A stretch of 64,000 bases of DNA from Salvator merianae (GCA_003586115.2 QVOM02000116.1:35429946-35493945); one strand, 5' to 3'. Shown: positions 45,086 through 57,417, counted from the first letter of the stretch. The notes: a model not told the origin generated them from the letters alone. Program-made: numbers and translations.

Positions 45086-46870
45086 TTTTGGAGCTGGAGT
45101 GGTTCACTGGCAAATCTCCAATTGGGTCAAATTGAAGGGAGTTTTGCTGCTGCTCCCTCAACTCCAAACACAACCCATTAACTGGTGCCTGGGTCTTCCT
45201 GGTTTGCTCCATGCAGCAGGCTGGTCCTGCTTCAGGTCTGTAATAAAGGCCTTTATTAAGTGGCCTAATTCCATGTTTTTAGGACTTTCTGTGGCATTAG
45301 CAAAAGTTTGAATCTGGACTGGTGCCCAGCTAAGTGAATAAATTCAATTTATTCAGGGGCCACTAGTGGGCTTTTATGGCTGGGGTTGGGTGTGGTTGAA
45401 CCATGCTCTCCCAAGTCCTCGCTAGGCACTAAGCTGTGCAAACTCTCAATAAATGTGTCTAGTGATTTTGGAGGTGGAATTGTAGGAATATGCAAATGAG
45501 GTTAGTATCATGCTGCTCTGCTGGGAACAGAAGTAGAGGTGGCTGCAGTACCATTGGCCTTAGTGTAGTGGTGAGTAGGCAAAGAAAAAAAAAACCCACA
45601 GGAATGGCAAAGGAAGGATAGCTGTGGAGGCTTCACTGGAGTTTAAAGGCTTGTCCTTTGTGCATCCCACCAGTCACCACTGGAAGTGGAAGTCTAGTGC
45701 AAGAATGAGAAACCTGTATCTTGCTGCTCCTGCTGGTAGACTTCATCCCCTGACAGAAGGTTTCTGATGGAATGTTGAATTCAGCACCTGCAGAGCTATA
45801 TAGCTTTGCTAGCCTTATTTTAGGGGCTGCCTTCCAAGTGCTTTATTGTCAAGTACTGATATGAAATGATGTCTTTATCTCTAGCCTGGTCCTCTCCAGC
45901 TGTAACTGCAGTAATTGGAAGACCCCCCACATTCATTGGAAGCCTACAGAGTGCTGATTCTTATTACATGAGAGGCTCCAAGGAAGGAAAAACCCACATT
46001 CATGGCTTTAATAGGAAACTTAATGAGTGTCTGGTTCTGTTCCTGGACAACCTGGACCAGAGATAGCAGAGACCTTTTGATTCCCTCTTTGTGTGTTGCT
46101 CAATTTTTGTTGCTGCTGCTGTTATTTCTTTACATATCTCAAAACTGGGTTTGACTCTGTTGCCACTTCAATATCAGTGTTTGAGTTCCCTCTGCCCTCA
46201 AATAATCCTGCAGGACTCTAAAACAAAACAACGGCAAGCTTGCAAGGGCAACATGTCTAGAGATTGCAGGACCCACTGAATAAATTTAAAGGACCCGTGT
46301 CAATGTCATCAGACATCCGTGTGGTTGTTTGGCTTTCTGATTCTGAAACTCATGGGATTGAGGCTACAAATTCAAAGGCAAACTCTGTTTGAGAAGGAAT
46401 TAAACCCGATAAAGCATTTTTTCTCTTGTTCTGTCACCCTTGGTATGTGCTGTACATTCCCGTGTCTTTTCAAAACACACTCGTGATAGAAGATGCTAGT
46501 GAAAGAATATTTCTTCAGTGTAGGGCTAGTGATGGACCCCATGGAAAACACCTGGCTGTCGTGCTTTTGGGCTGCTCAGTGAACAATATGGGCTGCAACC
46601 ACATGCTGGTCCAAAAGCATCTCTTTGCAATAACCCACCCTTTTCTGAAGAAGCCTTCCATAAAATTTTGCAGAAAGAATGAGTGCATTTGGAAATTTAA
46701 GTTGGTTGAAGTACTGTGTTTGGTTCCTGAAACCAGATGTTCACATTGTTTCCAACATTGTTTTTCTTTTGCTTCATTCCTCCTCACCTTCAGAGCTGTT
46801 TCTTTGCCACCCTCCCCCTTTTCCCAGACTTGTATTTTTGACTTCTGTTTTTCTGAAATAATCAGATTGC
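45086..46870. other. unassigned non-coding DNA
   Basis: No exon, repeat family or RNA gene recognised. The 150-codon frame at 46426-46878 has no splice or domain support. Confidence 0.4.
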
Positions 46871-47335
46871 TTGTCTGAAACCAAGGCTGCCTGCAGACCG
46901 CGAGAAGAAAATGTGGGATCTTGTTTGCATCCTGCAATGGCCTCTCGCCGTCCCTGCCAAATGGCGGGGCAAAACTGTGTGGCAAGCGCAGGTCTTTACC
47001 TGTCTGGGTCCTTGTTCCCGTGATGGCACAGTGTTTAATTCTGGGTATTCCAGTGGCACAGAATACCTGGGAGTGCACAATTTCCAGGCCTTGTGCATGT
47101 GCAGCAGCCATCTGTCAGGCTGGTTTTGGCTCCACACGTGCATGGCAGTCAGGTTCAAGATGGTGGCTCCTAGAAGCAAGTGTCCAGACAGGTAAGCCCA
47201 TATTGCTGTTGGGAGTTCTTCTTCCTGGAATGGCAATACTGTGGAGTTTTCCCTTCATACTCCAGGGCTATACTGGGATTGCCACTCATACATGTATAAA
47301 GCCCCAAGATAATTCCACATTTTAGGCAGCCCAAA
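46871..47335. mobile_element. MITE (family E, D-like outer part)
   Basis: Inner inverted pair: TTACCTGTCTGGGTCCTTG (46997) faces CAAGTGTCCAGACAGGTAAG (47180-47199). Between are 'gatggcacagtgtttaattc', the paired 'ctgggtattcc' / 'ggaatacctggg'-like blocks, and 'aagatggtggctcctagaag', as in 24549-24740. The 198-codon minus-strand frame at 46515-47111 and the two 94-134-codon plus frames here are by-products of repeat sequence. Confidence 0.65.
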
Positions 47336-47855
47336 TATTTAACACAACCTTGGTTTTTTTTAGTTGCTTTTTGAAACCAGATACTCTTGTTCCCAATAGT
47401 TTTCTCCTGCTCTCCACAACAGCCTCAATGGCAGACAAGTAAATCCATCCTCAGAAAGAGGTGCTCAGCAGTAATACAAGTTTCCTATGTTGTGCTCAGT
47501 GTCTTAAATGTGCCCTCAGAGATCCTTATCCCTCCCTCTGAAAGGATGGTTTATACAATTCCCCAGCAAACACAGGGCAGTACCTGTGCAACTGTGTGTG
47601 GTGGAAATACCTTCTGGACACCCCTGTGCTGCTCCATGTCTTACATTTGACAGTGACTTTAATTTACTCCTTGGAGTGTGCAAAAATGAGGACATCATGT
47701 TGAAACTCTGGGTTAAGAGATCGTATGCCTGTGAAAATAAACATGGGCTGCAGGCATTTTAGGCCCATATCCTTACCCTTGAGCTATGACTTCTTGCTGG
47801 AAAATCCCTTCCTCGTCCTTTCTTCAGTGTTCCTGCTATGTTTCCATGACTCTAA
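47336..47855. other. unassigned non-coding DNA
   Basis: Nothing recognised. Confidence 0.4.
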
Positions 47856-48302
47856 AGCTTTTTCTGCACTTACCTTTAATACCAATCAGGAGCCTCTGTA
47901 GCTGGCTTCTGGGCCTCATTGATGCACATGTTCGTGTGGATCTGTGAGCCTCCCCCCACCCCCCCGTTATGCAAGCCCTGATCGGGATCACTGGTAGACC
48001 CGCTTATATGGATCTATCAATGAACCAGCAGACCATGGTCCAGAACACAGGAGGCGTGCAGAATGTATGTTCTCCCATGTTTGTATTTCCATGGAGGAAA
48101 TACGTACCACAGAGACTCCAAGGTTAGGAACTTTTATTCCTAGTCTTTAGAGCACTCTGAGCCTGGCCTTGAAACCCATGCATGCTTTGAAGCAGGGGCA
48201 GGAACTGGAGTGGACCATACCTTTCCATGGTCCAAACCAGTGGGCTTGGGTGGTGCAGACGCATTTGGTTCAGACCATGGGCCTTTCAGTGCAAAAAGGC
48301 CC
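47856..48302. mobile_element. near-complete Harbinger-like MITE (family A)
   Basis: Left end AGCTTTTTCTGCACTTACCTTTAA after TAA; right end GTGCAAAAAGGCCC before TTTA. Same block order as 8710-9230 (ggcttctgggcctcattg, tctatcaatgaaccagcagacc, aggaacttttattcctag). No exact 3-bp duplication remains. No transposase. Confidence 0.7.
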
Positions 48303-49199
48303 TTTATTACTTGTCAACTTCCACCTGCCAGCACCTCTGTTAATTTTAATTGAGTTTTTAAATTTGTTTTAAAATTTCTCTTTAAACCAGTTAGAGATTT
48401 GAAACAAATTTTAAGTATAGAAATGTTTTAAATAAAGAAATAATGCACACTGAGAAACAGCCCTCAATTATTACAGTCATTTTATAGACTTCCAAGAAAG
48501 AAGATTAAGCATATGTCCCTGTCTAAAAACTATCAAGTTTATCTGTAGCAATTCCCATTTCTCTTTCATTTTTTGCAAGAATAAGCCAGAATTTCTTCAA
48601 GCTCATTTGCAGTCGGGCCAGTGGTGTAGAATGTTTCAGATTATGCAGAAGTTGAATTAAAGTGTCCCTGTGCAGAACTTGACTTTCCAAATTGTATCAT
48701 TTCATATTCAGGCAGAGTACAGGGAAGGTTTTATTGCCCTTTTTTGGGTGCTTGTAAACTCTCTTCATTCTTGCAAGATCAACCAAGCAGTTGTTTGACT
48801 TGCATTTTTGCAAATCAACTAAAGAATGAGTTATCTGTCATCACCATACCTGGAGGAGAGGAAAAAAAGATCCTGCATTTGATCTCAGCTATGATGAGGG
48901 AAAAAGTCTAAAATCAATTTCTTTTCTAAACTTTATTCTCTCTTTGTGCTCCCTCCATCGTCTGCTGCTTGTAAGGATAGTTTGAGATGAGATTTTTGTT
49001 TAGACAATCACTTGGGAAAGTAAGCAATAACATGGAGTAATAATTACCAGTTCTGTAGGATGATCTGAAGAAGGTGCATAGATTTGAATTTTCTTCTATT
49101 ATTATCTGAAATCTTCTTCCCATTCTCCCACCATCACACATCAGCTTAATTTTTCTCATAAAATTTGAGTGTTTCCCAAATGTAACTCTGCTGTGCAGA
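48303..49199. other. unassigned non-coding DNA
   Basis: Nothing recognised. Confidence 0.4.
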
Positions 49200-49402
49200 A
49201 ATAGCTGTAGCTCAGTGGTAGATAGAGTAAACTGCCTGGAAAACAAAGGGTTGCCAGTTTGATCCCCAGCCTCTCCACAGAAGTAAGCAGTGGCAAACCA
49301 CTTCTGTGTCTCTGCCAAGAAAACTGCGTGGATGTGCCCATGTAGTCATTCAGGAGTGGCCACGACTCTGTGGTACTGAGCAACAACAACGACAATAACT
49401 TT
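49200..49402 (+). mobile_element. tRNA-derived SINE (family S1), best copy
   Basis: Head TAGCTGTAGCTCAGTGGTAGA (A-box region) and CCAGTTTGATCCCC (B-box region) resemble a tRNA. The body is 'aagcagtggcaaaccacttc' and 'gccaagaaaactgcgtgg'. The tail GGAGTGGCCACGACTCTGTGG, followed by ACTGAGCAACAACAACGACAA, resembles the 3' ends of RTE/BovB-type LINEs (inference). Other copies: 12591 (−), 43954 (+), 54738 (−), and fragments at 32617 and 62835. Confidence 0.8.
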
Positions 49403-50530
49403 ACTGTGCTGTATGTTTATAACTGAATTACTTTAAATCTACATCAAAATGTATTTTCTTGCAACTTACGAGCTGCTTTCCTAGGACAACTTACTAGGAC
49501 AACTTTAGTGTTGTCCTAGTAGTATAGTAAATAGGAATGTAGTTTTCCTCTATTAATTTTTTAATAAATAGTTTGAGTAGCTGAATTGATTATTTTCAAT
49601 GGATCAGTTTTAAAAAATGGAACACAAAATAGATTTTGCACAATCGTCTGCAATCCTTTCAACAGCAGCAATATTGCAGCTCAGATGAGGATGAAGAGAA
49701 TCGTTTAAAAATGATTTCTCAGTCTAGCTCGGTGATGCAATCTTCCCTTTTTTGTTTTGCACAAAAATGTGGGCACCCTAGGCAATATTTTGAAATGTTG
49801 CTCTAGTTCTGCAGGTTTTTGGGGGGTTAATCTACTTTTAAAACTTATAGTCCAACTGAATTGTGGGAATACTGAATAAAATAGATAGAATAGTTGAATA
49901 GATTAGTAAAAGTAAATGATCTAACCAGAGGTCTCTGAAATGATTTCACTTTGATAATATCATAAGTTTCTTTTCCTCCCTTCCCAAGCTTATAATTTAA
50001 GTAAATAATAACAAGCTAACAGAGAAGAATCTGAAACTCCGCCAGGTTATGTAAGTGAGTGTAGGTTGTGACAAGTTATGTTGCTATGCCTTCAGAGCAG
50101 GGATGTGGATGAAGAAAGTTCACATATTCATTTCTCCATCAAAGCAAAAGCCCATTTTTTCACTTTGTTAAACCATAACTTCAAAAAAAGTTTTTCACAT
50201 TTGCTTTCTTGTTTTTTGCAAATAAAAATACCATTTTTCCATTGAAAAAGCCCCTTTACATGTGCAAAAACACAGTGAAAACAGGAATGTTTGATCAAAC
50301 TTTTCATTTTTGGAAGCGGAAGGCTGGTTCAATTCAACTGAAGTTTTGAAAATGTGAATGTCTGTGAATGTGAAATATCAGATCAAATTTGTGACCGTGA
50401 ATCAAATTTTGCACATCTCTACTTTAGAGAGATCTATTATGCTGGCTGTAGTACTGTGCTTCCTTCACCGACACTTCTTATAGGAAAGGTGTACTGCTGG
50501 TAAGCTTCTGTGAAACCCCTGTTGACCTGA
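49403..50530. other. unassigned non-coding DNA
   Basis: AT-rich. A small inverted repeat ACTAGGACAAC (49493-49503) / GTTGTCCTAGT (49510-49520) is the only structure seen. Confidence 0.4.
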
Positions 50531-50870
50531 TCAGATCATCTAAGGAAGCTAAGAACTGTTGGATGCTTCACACAAGTCCGGCCTTCTAAGGTGATTAGAA
50601 CCAGGTAAAGTACAAATGAGGCCCATGCAAATTGAGTAAGGAACTCACCTGCAGTATCATCCACACAGAGACAGAGCTGTGTTGTGTTTGCGCATGAGTC
50701 AGCATGCAGGCACTCTGAGCCCATGTGATGATGTTGTACACAAATGCAACGAGACTCTGCCCATGAAGGTAGCACTAGTATTGGCCACCATCTTGATGAT
50801 GGTGGGGATGAGTTCCCTGCTCAATTTCTGCTGGGCTCCCCTGCACATTACATGGCTCTAGACATTGTAG
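50531..50870. mobile_element. possible MITE remnant (family E-like)
   Basis: 'aactcacctgcagtatcatc' and 'cgcatgagtcagcatgcagg', then 'ttggccaccatcttgatgatgg', recall the word content of the 4556-4880 element. No termini can be defined. Confidence 0.3.
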
Positions 50871-52226
50871 AGACCAAACTTGTTGCATGAAGCAGAAGTT
50901 CTCTCTGTGTCTCTCTCAGTCATGTCAGAGGTTCACCACAAGCCTAACTGCTAGTGGTGTTTCCTCTAGTTCCACTGGTAGGTTGGCTCATGATTTAATT
51001 ATGATGGCATTCTTGGTCTCTCATATGAGATTGGATCCACAGAATCCCTTGATCATTCAGAATCCTGTGGATCATTCTAAAAATAAGCTGTTAATTAGGG
51101 TGCTATCTTAGGCACGTCAAACTATTGGCAGACTGAATTATCTCCCTTTGTTTACAATGCAAAGGACAAAGAAAAGAAACTGTGGAAAAGAGAGAAAAAT
51201 GACTGCTTCCATCTCTTGTCCTTGCTGGTCTGTAATGATCTACTGTGCTTCCCCCACCCCCAAAATATAGAAATTCTCTGCCAGTGTATTTAGATGCCAT
51301 GCATACAACCAAAAGTTTGGATAAGTCAAATGAATCGATTCATTCATAGAATTTAAGGATTCCTGGACAAACCTCTAAACTTGTTCAGAAGTCTCTGCGA
51401 GAAAGAACTTGTAGAGCTTTCTCCCTACTCCTCCCTGAACCCCAAAGTTTAAAATGAAAGTAGAGTTCTTTGTGTCTGGAATCTTTTGCTTGCTCAACTG
51501 GGTGAAAATAGTATGGTACTTCATGTGCGTAGCAGGTGAATTCTGGGTACGTCATTCCTAATATTTCCTAAAATAATGGTACCAAAACCCAGCTCCTTTG
51601 TTAGTTTAACTGACCTGCTTCCTCCAGAGCAGACAGGGGCAGCTGAGTGCCAGTTCACATGGAAAGGCAATGTAAGGTGGCTGTTAAGTACTGCTCCTTT
51701 CATGACCCTGCATGCAGCTTTTATCCACAGCAATTACTCCCCTTGATCAGTGTAAGGGCTGTCACCTATCCTGGTTGTTGCCTTTTCCTTCCCCCTCCCT
51801 GTCCTAGGCAGCACTCACCTACACTTGGCTGTTCTGGTGGAGGCAAGAGAGTTAAGTAACAAAGTTTTTTGTTTTGGTCATATTTTTTGTCCCAATTAGA
51901 AGACTGTGATATGATTTCCCTAGCTTTTGTGCAAAAACAGGCGAGAAGTTTGTTATGGGGGCGAGAGGAATAGATCTAGCCAAGCAGAGTAAATATAGCT
52001 GAAATTGCATGTGTGCAACACACCTGGCTGGGTGATGTGTTGCTTTGGTTTCAAAACAAAAAACAAAACAAAAAAAGGAAATGTACATGCTTATTAGGAA
52101 TGCTTGTTCGCTAGTGTTAGCTGTATGTTTCAGAGACACAGAGAGGGCAAGGTCTTGGATATAGAAGGGAATTAAGGAGTCCCTGAGATCTGTATGTTTA
52201 CCAGTCACAAGCAAGTAGGATTAAAA
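50871..52226. other. unassigned non-coding DNA
   Basis: Nothing recognised. Confidence 0.4.
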
Positions 52227-52279
52227 AAGGAAGGAAGGAAGGAAGGAAGGAAGGAAGGAAGGAAGGAAGGAAGGAAAAA
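52227..52279. repeat. (GGAA)n microsatellite
   Basis: About 12 perfect GGAA units. Confidence 0.95.
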
Positions 52280-52760
52280 GGATCCCTTACTTTTCCTCCA
52301 CCAGTAGAAGCAGATGGCTCAAAAAAGGGCTGCAAAGCAACTCACTACTTATCTTTGATCAGATCTAGAAGTGCTTACTTTCATGTCAGGTCAGATCAAA
52401 GCATAACTTGCTATGTATTATTCATATCAAAGGCAAGTGGCAAATCAGTGCTGAGCACTGTACTGCACTACACCCATTGTCTCCGTGGCCAGTAGGATAG
52501 AAGGAACAAGGAATGAATCCTTTTATTTAGCTTTTATTTAATTTATTTATTGTTTTTTTCAGAGATAACAATACATATCATGATAATTCCACCATTTCTC
52601 ATACATACATTATACGTATCTGCTTCTATTCCTGCTGAGTAAACCTTCTCCATTCTCCACCAAACAGACTTCTATATTCTGTATTAATATTCATTATACC
52701 TTATTTGGAAGATCATTCATAATGCTTTTCTTATTTCTTTGTTCCCCTTAGTTCACATCA
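52280..52760. other. unassigned AT-rich DNA
   Basis: T-rich from about 52520. It may belong with the T-rich 53346-54260 as the two halves of one AT-rich element split by the CR1 insertion, but no family is recognised. Confidence 0.35.
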
Positions 52761-53345
52761 CATAAGAACATAAGGGGAACCCTACTGGATCAGGCCACAG
52801 TCCATCTAATCCAGCATCCTATCTCACACAGTGGTCCATCAGTTGCTCTTGACTACCTGCAGATCGCCTGTAGAGGCATCCTGCCTGTCTCTCCAACCTG
52901 GAGGCGGTACCTAGGCATCCATTCTAGTAGTCACTGATATACCTGACCTACATGAATTTCTCTAATCCTTTTTTAAAGCTATCCAGGCTAGTTGTTGTCA
53001 CAATCTCTTTCAGTAATAAATTCCATAGACTGATGACCCTCTGGGTAAAAAAATACTTTCCCTTGTTGTTCCTAACTCTCCTGCCCATCAGCTTCATAGA
53101 GTGTCCCCTGGTTCTAATGTTGCGTGAGAAAGATTTTTTTTTCTTTATCCACCTTTTCTGCACTGTGCATGATGCTGTGTATTTCAATCAGGTTCCCTCT
53201 TAAATGCTGTCTTTCAAGGCTGAAGAGACCAAGATGTTGCAGCCTGATTTCATAAGGAAGGTGTTCCAGCCTTTTGATCATTCTGATTGCCCGTTTCTGC
53301 CCTTTTTCATTTCTGAGGTGTGCTGACCAGAATTGTACACAATAT
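52761..53345 (-). pseudogene. CR1 LINE, ORF2 C-terminus and 3' end
   Basis: Starts with the reversed 3' end (CATAAGAACATAAGG) and extends into ORF2. The minus-strand frame at 52948-53187 carries SRNIRTRGHSMKLMGRRVRN, then FTQRVISLWNLLLKEIV and SLDSFKKGLEKFM, the conserved C-terminal block of CR1 ORF2. 5'-truncated at about 53345 in the segment reading 'accagaattgtacacaatattcc' (top strand). Matches 63093-63562 and overlaps the 3' part of 59470-61640. Confidence 0.9.
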
Positions 53346-54260
53346 TCCCATTAACTAAGTTAACCAGCTTCTCCCAATCCTTGTTCCACCCATTTCTGAT
53401 TTTTTGTCCCCCATGCACTGCTCTCCTTTCTCTTATAAATTCAAAGAACATAAACTCTGTTACATACAGTTACCATTTATCTTTATTGCATTGCTTTTAT
53501 TTAGCTTATATGACAAACCTTGGTTTGAGACACTCCCCATCCCTACCCCATGCAAATGGCATAGGTGCAGTTTTTTACATCTGTTTTTCTGGATTACATT
53601 GATAGTTTTATTGTATGTGTCACTTATTTCAATCTAAATGGGTTTTTTTTTAGTTGTTTACTCTTCTTCTTTCTTTTCCCTGTCCTTTTTTCCTTTCCAT
53701 TCTTCCCTGTGTAGAGAATTTCTGACATTTGCCATGCCTGTTATTACTGAGTCCACTATTTTTTAAATGTATTCTGACCAATCCTTTCACTTCTTTCTCT
53801 ATTTCATCTCTTATAATTTTTATTGGCTACGGTGTCTCATTTATTAGATGCATAAGGAAGGAAAGCATTTTCAATATTATTAAAACCCAGAATTATGAGA
53901 TATTGACGCTGTCTATCTTTGCCTGGCACCAAAAATGGTTTTAACATTAATGTTTAAGAAGCAATAAATTTTAGTTGCAGTTTATGTTTTTGTTGCTCAA
54001 CCCATAGGCAACTTGTGTTTTTACCTCTCCTACTCCAAATAATAAAAAAAAAGTCATATCTTCCTATTTAATAATGTACCCTGGGTTTTTCAAATAATTG
54101 TGTGGCTTCTGGACTGTTATGAAAAAGTTAGGTTGTTACATGACATGAAATCAAGAGATTATTAAATTGTAGATGGGGAGAATACAGTAAAAGGTTCCTT
54201 AAATTCAGGATTTAAGATGTTATATGCTCTTTTTTTTTTTAAGAGTCTTTCCTGCAACAG
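53346..54260. other. unassigned T-rich DNA
   Basis: Long pyrimidine-rich stretches (53640-53710) and no recognisable family. Confidence 0.35.
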
Positions 54261-54737
54261 GAAATCAGAAGAATGCTGTTTCCTCAAACATTTAACTCTA
54301 ATTCTTTGGCCAAGATTATTAAGCTTAATATTTAGCCAGACTCTGAATGAGTGACACAGGGTGTATTCAGATGATGGGGAGCAAGTTGCCGGCTGTAGTT
54401 GAGAAAGTTTTACTTCGTAGGACCGGATTTCCTAAAGTATGAGTCCTACCCCACTTGTGGATTGTGGGGAAATTTAGGGGGTTGTGTGAGGATGCTAATT
54501 GGCATGTGCCCCCACTCCCGGCTTGCAAAGCCCAATTTATATCTTCCCAAGAGTCACTTTGGGAAGCCTGCAGCCTCACTGCACAGACAAAGATTTTGTG
54601 CCACCTTTGTTTCTTCTCTTGCTTCACTGAATTTTAATGGGGAAAATATATATTCTGAAGCAAGGGGGCAGGGGTAGATGGGTTGCCACTTCTACAGATC
54701 ATTGATTGATGGATTCCAAAGCACATCTTAGCATGGT
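54261..54737. other. unassigned non-coding DNA
   Basis: The part at 54360-54680 has overlapping frames on both strands, as seen over other MITEs here, but no inverted termini were found. Confidence 0.35.
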
Positions 54738-54940
54738 TTGTTGCTGTTGGGTATGACTGAGTCATGTCCAAATCCTGGTTCGATTGCCTGGGCACCTCCA
54801 GGGGGACCACTCTGCAGTTTTCCTGGCAGAAATGCAGAAGTTATTTGCCATTGCTTACTTCCAGGGAGAGGCTGGGGATCGAACTGGTGACCCTCTGCTT
54901 TCCAGGCAGTTTGTTCTACCAGTGAGCTACAACCATTCAG
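54738..54940 (-). mobile_element. tRNA-derived SINE (family S1)
   Basis: Minus-strand reading: 'ggttgtagctcactggtag' head, CCAGTTCGATCCCC B-box, 'aagcaatggcaaataacttc' body, and a 'gacatgactcagtcataccc' tail, colinear with 49200-49402. Confidence 0.75.
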
Positions 54941-55900
54941 CATGGTTCGAACTATAAGGAAATCTGTGTTAAAATGAAGAAAACTATGGGCTGGTGATTT
55001 AGCAAAGATAATGTGTAAACACACTGCCAGAAAGTTTGGCCAACAAAGAGTTAACAATTTGGTGAAAGTGTGACGAGGAAGATGACGCTGAAAATTAGCA
55101 CAATTAAATGGGAAAGCTCAGTTGCCTCTGCTTTGTGCAGAGCCTCTAGTACATTTGAGAGGAGCATTGCAATTCCTTTCAGGCACCCCAAAAGACAGTG
55201 TATCAAACAGGATGCTGCTCTTTAGAGCAAGAGCAGAGGAGCTCAGTATTGCCCCATTTCCCACATGTGGTTGTAACCTGATTTTGAATGGAGAAACATG
55301 ATGGTTATGACTTCTAAGTGAATGAAAGAAAATGCATTTTGAATCATCCTCAGATCTCTTAGACAGAGCATAAATTAGGACAGAGTATAATTAACTGAGG
55401 TCAGGAGCTGAAGAAAATCTATAAAAAGGGAAAATAGACTTTATCCAACCATTCTTGTGATAAAAAGGATCATGTCCTCAATGCCTTTTTAAGGTTAGAG
55501 GCAGGGATGACTAAAGTTGAGGCAAAAGTTTGGATGGCAGTTAGTAATCTTTGGCTTAGAATCAAACTTTTTTCTAATAGCCTCATCTCTTTGTTATTTA
55601 AAGACACCTTAGGTCCCTTGTGGGTGGCAATTTAATGATAAGTTAACATCTTACAGCTGCTCCTGAGATGTGCTTTTGGCAGTGGGTCTTGAAAAGGCTC
55701 AATCTACAATCACTCAACACATACTCGATGCTGAATGCCAGAAAGACATTCGTAGGGTTATGTGTTCCTTTTTATTGACAGACATATCCTTTCTGAGCCT
55801 TTATGGACATTCACATATCCTTAGGCCACATCATGTTTTTTTAATTTGACCAAGACATTCTGCAGACAAGCATTTACATGGTATGCCTTTGCCATCTTCC
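54941..55900. other. unassigned non-coding DNA
   Basis: The last 200 bases may already belong to the LINE remnant that follows. Confidence 0.35.
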
Positions 55901-56170
55901 ACATTATTTGAAAAATACGCTAAACCCCCATATGAACAACATACGGACCTTGTAACTGGTGGATGTGGAATCTTCTGAATACATTTTACTTCATTGCTTG
56001 GCGTATTCTAAGCCACGTGACAAATGGAATACACCTTCGCTGGAAAATTTACCAGGATGTTCTGATCAGTTTTACATCTGCTACCTGTTAGTAGATACTA
56101 ACCCTAAAGTTACACAGGAAGTATGCAGATTTTGTTCTGTTGTTTGTATGAATAGACTGAGGTTTTGATT
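55901..56170 (+). pseudogene. LINE ORF2 C-terminal remnant
   Basis: The plus frame contains VESSEYILLHCLAYSKPRDKW, then YICYLLVDTNPKVTQEV and CRFCSVV. This has the layout of the C-terminal segment of several LINE ORF2 proteins, a Cys/His-containing 'E-x-x-x-H/Y-(V/I)LLHC-x-x-Y' block followed by a 'LLsD..p.v...varF' helix. Clade not determined. No intact frame upstream. Confidence 0.5.
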
Positions 56171-56380
56171 TTTCTTAGTTTGCTTTGTATCTTTGGGGAG
56201 CTAGTTACATTGTGTTGTGGTTAGCAAATAGTCATTTTCAGTTCTCCTAGTGCAGAGAGGCTTGGGATGGGTACATCCTATTGGAAGGCAGAAAACCCCA
56301 AAGAGAGTGATTGCGCAGTACATGTAATTATCTTAAGCAAAGGAATGCTCATTTGTACTGCTCATGTAGCTCCATTCATA

Positions 56381-56523
56381 GGGTGATTCCGCAGTATACC
56401 GGACCAGCAAGTGTACTAGAAGTCTCTCTTCTGGGTAGTTCCTTCCTTAGATCACACCAGTGTGCAAAAGGAAGGCTCCTAGTATGCTTGCTGGTCAGTG
56501 TACTAGCCAGTGCAGAATCATCC
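56381..56523. mobile_element. foldback MITE (family C), 143 bp
   Basis: GGGTGATTCCGCAGTATACCGG at the left faces TAGCCAGTGCAGAATCATCC at the right. Inner arms pair (accagcaagtgtactagaag against cctagtatgcttgctgg). Sister copy at 57277-57417. Confidence 0.75.
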
Positions 56524-57276
56524 ATGGTTTCCCTCTCCCTTCTTTTCAGAAGTCATCTGAGACTTCTGGTAACTTCTGTACTATGTTATCTATTAGGAAC
56601 TCCTATTTCCAGCAAGCACTTTCTGGAGAGGATGGTGATCTTAGTAATTTTCAGGGTTGTTGAGAGTGGGGACAGTGCATGTTCCCCCTTTGATTGTTTA
56701 GGCTTTCACACATTCTTCAAACAGTCCAGTAGAAGGCTTTTGTGGAGATCAAACCTTGACAAAACATTCTGTTGATGGCAATATGCAAAGAAGATTCTTA
56801 GGAACCTTGCAACGCAAAGTTTGGTGGAGGTGTGACAAAGATAAAGATAGCAGGAGTAAGAAGGTGGGGCTAAATAGGATTATCCAGTTCAATAACAATT
56901 TCCTAGACTCAGGCTGTGCGCACATGAGAAACTGGCCTCAGCATGCCTTGTTACTCCAAGATCTGCATGCCAGTGCAGCCTAGGTTGGCTTTGGCGCTGT
57001 CTCAGATGGTGCTTTCTGGCTGGTAGGCCATGCCATACAGCCAAAATTCTAGCTATTCAAGGCAGCCTCTGGTTGACATGATCAACCAGATAATCACCAG
57101 CAGTTGCTTTGACTTGAGAGGGCACCCTGGGACTAGAAAATCCAGCTCTCCTGTCAGGATGTCTTATCCACAGCCTTGGTGTAGAAACTGGACAAAGATG
57201 GAAGAGCACAGAATTTCTGCCTGTAAGCATGACATCAGTTGAAACATCCTGAGCACTAGATTGATGATGTCTTTTT
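56524..57276. other. unassigned non-coding DNA
   Basis: Nothing firmly recognised. 'aggctgtgcgcacatgag' at 56911 resembles a family-G terminus. Confidence 0.35.
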
Positions 57277-57417
57277 GGTGATTCTGCACTGGTTAGTATA
57301 CAGGACCAGCAAGTGTACAAAAAGTGTCTCTTCTGCATGCTGGTGTGGTCTAAGGGAGCCCTAGGCTGAATCGCCAGCATGCGGAAGGGAGGCTCAATAT
57401 ACTGGTAAGGGTGGAAT
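57277..57417. mobile_element. foldback MITE (family C)
   Basis: GGTGATTCTGCACTGGTTAGTATAC at the left and AATATACTGGTAAGGGTGGAATC at the right. The centre has 'ctgcatgctggtgtggtc' facing 'gccagcatgcgg'. Confidence 0.7.

Noticed and set aside
45866..46066. 66-codon frame near 45.9 kb as an exon
   Set aside because: No convincing acceptor/donor pair in frame and no recognisable protein similarity.
46515..47111. 198-codon open frame on the minus strand
   Set aside because: It runs across the junction of unassigned DNA and a MITE (46871-47335), overlaps frames on the other strand, and has no domain or splice signal.
49200..49272. possible tRNA gene
   Set aside because: The tRNA-like head is continuous with a SINE body repeated at other sites, and a clean cloverleaf is not supported.
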